Shown here: piece by piece, positions 62,329 to 64,000 of the stretch
How positions within the stretch are numbered: the stretch's first letter is position 1
Layout of the letters: the number at the start of each line of letters is the position of its first letter
Origin: Frateuria_A sp035944355
Lineage (GTDB): Bacteria; Pseudomonadota; Gammaproteobacteria; Xanthomonadales; Rhodanobacteraceae
Length of the DNA: 64,000 nt
Assembly: GCF_035944355.1 (NCBI RefSeq)
Contig: NZ_DASZBH010000016.1
Location: 248,001 to 312,000, forward strand
Direction of reading: 5' to 3'
Made by a program: the position numbers and the translations under genes
The notes under the pieces: model-generated
Seen by the model: only the letters and a program-made list of their open reading frames with translations
Told to the model about the DNA's origin: nothing
Databases searched by the model: none

Positions 62329-63015
62329 ATGACCCAGGCCTCGCTCACCCCACACCAGTTGGCCGAGTTCGGCAGCCTGCTCGCCGAGCCGGCGCGCGCG
62401 GCGATGCTGCTCGCGCTGGTCGACGGCACCGCGCGGCCGGCCGGTGAGCTCGCGCAGGCCGCCGGCATCGGCGCGCCCACCGCCAGCGCGCACCTGAAGC
62501 GCCTGCTCGAGGGCGGCCTGCTCGCGGTGCAGGCGCAGGGGCGCCACCGGTATTACCGGCTGGCGAGCGACGAGGTCGCCGGCTGGCTGGAGGCACTGGC
62601 GCTGCCGCGCCGAAATGTGGCGCCGCCGACCGGCGATGCCGCCTTGCGTCGCGCACGCAGCTGCTACCGTCACCTCGCCGGCCAGCTCGGCGTGGCCCTC
62701 TGCGCCGGGCTGCTCGAACGCGGCCACCTGGCGACCACCAGCGATGGGCTGATGCTGGCGCCCGCCGGCGCCGCCGCGCTCGCGGACGCGGGCCTGGACC
62801 CGGCCGCCACGCGGCGCCTGCCGGACCTGCGCGGCCGCGGCTGCCTGGACTGGACCGAACGCCGCCTGCACCTGGGCGGTCCGCTCGGCGTGGCGCTCAC
62901 CGGGGCCCTGCTCGAAGCGGGCTGGTTGCGCCACGCCACCCGCGGCCGCGCACTGCTGCCGAGCGCGGAGGGCCTGCGCCGCTTCGGCCTGCTCGGTGTG
63001 CGGCTGCCCGGCTGA
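62329..63015 (+). CDS. ArsR-family winged-helix regulator with extra C-terminal domain
   Basis: A 228-residue regulator. The N-terminal ArsR-type winged helix covers about 8-80 (LLAEPARAAMLLALVDGT; ELAQAAGIGAPTASAHLKRL; GRHRYYRLA). It is followed by about 140 residues absent from short ArsR proteins, with Cys at RARSCYRHLAGQLGVALCAG and RGRGCLDWTERRLHLGGPLG. Those Cys/His residues could sense metal or redox, but no classic alpha3 CxC metal motif is visible. It has no adjacent target gene on the same strand. Target unknown. Confidence 0.9.
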   Translation: MTQASLTPHQLAEFGSLLAEPARAAMLLALVDGTARPAGELAQAAGIGAPTASAHLKRLLEGGLLAVQAQGRHRYYRLASDEVAGWLEALALPRRNVAPPTGDAALRRARSCYRHLAGQLGVALCAGLLERGHLATTSDGLMLAPAGAAALADAGLDPAATRRLPDLRGRGCLDWTERRLHLGGPLGVALTGALLEAGWLRHATRGRALLPSAEGLRRFGLLGVRLPG

Positions 63016-63129
63016 ACCGGGCCGTGACGCCCGCTCCGCTCCCCTCCGAGCGGGAGACGCGCTGCACGTGGGCGCCCGTTTCGGCATGTTCGAGCTAATG
63101 CGCGAGCACGAACCTGCTCCTTCTCTTGC

Positions 63130-63507
63130 CTCAGCCTCCGAGCGCCCGCGGTAAAGCGGCTGCAGCTCCTCTATGAGCATGCGACTTTGTCGACAACGCG
63201 AACAGGCACGTAGCTCATTTCTCGCCCCGGGTCGAACCGGGCCGTTTCTTTTGGTTACTTTTCTTTACTCCGGGCATCCTGCCCTTTGCCCTTCGGGCCA
63301 GCTTCGCTGTTCGCCCGCGCTCCAGGCGCGGGCGTGGGCCAGCAAAGAAAAGTGACCCGAGCGCCGTCAGGCGATCGGAAGCCCGCCGCAGGCGAGCCAA
63401 GTCGCGGAGAGCCCTCGCAAGTGCGACATGAAAAATCAGGCGGCAACGGCGATCCCCGCGAGCCCCGGCCCCTCACCCCAACCCTCTCCCCTGAGGGGAG
63501 AGGGAGC
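63130..63507 (-). repeat. Composite intergenic repeat, copy B (inverted)
   Basis: This is the inverted copy of 46215-46545: the GTAAAGCGGCTGCAGCTCC end, GGTTACTTTTCTTTACTCC, GCCCTTCGGGC, CGCCCGCGCTCCAGGCGCGGGCG, then CCTCACCCCAACCCTCTCCC at the other end. Differences are single bases and small insertions, mainly around 63181-63240 and 63375-63450. It fills the gap between the ArsR-type gene and the hydrolase gene; no gene is supported here. Confidence 0.85.
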
Positions 63508-63515
63508 AAGGCAGG

Positions 63516-64000
63516 CTACCGCCCCAGCACGAAGCCGGTCAGCACCTGCGCGGTGGCCTCCGGCTTCTCCATCATCGGCATGTGGTTGCAGCCGCTGAGC
63601 AGACTGGAGCTGATCGAGGCGGCCTGAGTGAGGCCATCGCGCAGGCTGTCCAGCGCGGAGGGATCGACGATGCGGTCCTCGCGGCACCACAGGCCCAGCA
63701 CCGGCATGGTCAGCCGGCCGAGGTCGTTCTGCAGCGAGAGGTAGTTGGCGGGCTGGCGCAGCTCGGCCAGGGTGCGCTCGATGAACGCGCGGTCCGCGCG
63801 GTTGCGCGCGACGAACACGTCCTCGATCCGGCCGGGCACCGCGGGCGGCTGCAGGAACGCCAGCTTCATCGAGGCCTCGTAGCCGGCGCGGTCGTCGTAG
63901 ACGAACGGGTCCTTGCCGGCCAGCACGTCTCGGTCGAAGTCGTTCAGGCGGGACTTCAGGCCGTAGGCATCCAGCAGTGCCAGGGCCGCCACGTCTTGCG
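63516..64000 (-). CDS. Alpha/beta hydrolase, C-terminal part (runs off window)
   Basis: The frame is open to the right edge, so only the last 161 residues are seen. The fold's cap region (YEASMKLAFLQPPAVPGRI) precedes the strand with the catalytic acid (VLGLWCREDRIVDPSAL) and the catalytic His (LLSGCNHMPMMEKPEATAQV). That is the classic Asp/His end of the alpha/beta hydrolase triad; the nucleophile Ser lies beyond the window. Substrate unknown. The frame contains a GTG at 63992, but the true start is upstream. Confidence 0.88.
   Translation of the reverse strand, partial: QDVAALALLDAYGLKSRLNDFDRDVLAGKDPFVYDDRAGYEASMKLAFLQPPAVPGRIEDVFVARNRADRAFIERTLAELRQPANYLSLQNDLGRLTMPVLGLWCREDRIVDPSALDSLRDGLTQAASISSSLLSGCNHMPMMEKPEATAQVLTGFVLGR

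Overview
The window is a GC-rich bacterial chromosome segment. It looks like a gammaproteobacterium of the Xanthomonadales, most likely the Rhodanobacteraceae (Dyella/Rhodanobacter/Luteibacter-like). The reasons are a type II secretion operon in the Xanthomonas xps order (E-F-G-H-I-J-K-L-M-N-D), a monomeric isocitrate dehydrogenase, a GumN/TraB-like protein, heptameric GGGGAAC intergenic repeats and a composite intergenic repeat. The placement is inferred from gene content and style only. No rRNA, CRISPR array, integrase or transposase is visible.

Layout. 1-8612 is housekeeping: the start of an atp operon (atpI, running off the left edge), a phasin with its own operator-like site and terminator, queD, tRNA-Met, rppH, an iron module (bfd with a Fur-like site, then bfr), an envelope pair (coiled-coil membrane protein and bactofilin), erpA, nudC, ampE, and a fused lysophospholipid transporter/acyltransferase. 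8829-17806 holds a small four-helix membrane protein, purD, an AMP-forming ligase, tsaC-topA, dprA and a LysM protein. 17998-20859 is def-fmt-rsmB. 20925-28999 is an envelope-glycan block with two ArnT/PMT-type transferases, an O-antigen ligase/polymerase-like protein, a GT2 transferase, a CDP-glycerol glycerophosphotransferase-like protein, a TPR protein and a lipid A-type acyltransferase. dtd and rpoD follow.

Between tRNA-Ile2 (CAU) and icd (31800-34778) lies a visibly AT-richer patch. It holds a decayed rhs gene (two frame breaks, most YD repeats gone), an apparently intact small two-helix membrane protein overlapping the rhs 3' end, and directly behind its stop codon a second, older rhs tail. 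That arrangement fits displacement of rhs tips by tip-plus-immunity cassettes. From 34779 the GC-rich backbone resumes: icd, GumN-like protein, aldo/keto reductase, a small unlisted 57-residue gene, a GH3 beta-glucosidase, a LysR regulator, frmA, a NYN-domain protein, an exported methyltransferase-fold protein, rluE and tatD.

47752-59362 is a complete-looking type II secretion operon. Its first four gene junctions (E/F, F/G, G/H, H/I) each carry a hairpin element bounded by tandem GGGGAAC and GTTCCCC arms. Three of these lie inside the 5' coding ends of gspG, gspH and gspI, so the predicted prepilin leaders grow to about 42-62 residues and are largely repeat-encoded. The ATPase GspE also lacks the usual four-cysteine zinc motif. 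hrpB, an ArsR-type regulator and a partial alpha/beta hydrolase close the window. A composite intergenic repeat of about 330-380 bp occurs twice in opposite orientation (46215-46545 and 63130-63507).

The strongest candidates for something not routinely described are the repeat-encoded pseudopilin leaders and the rhs tip-displacement scar.
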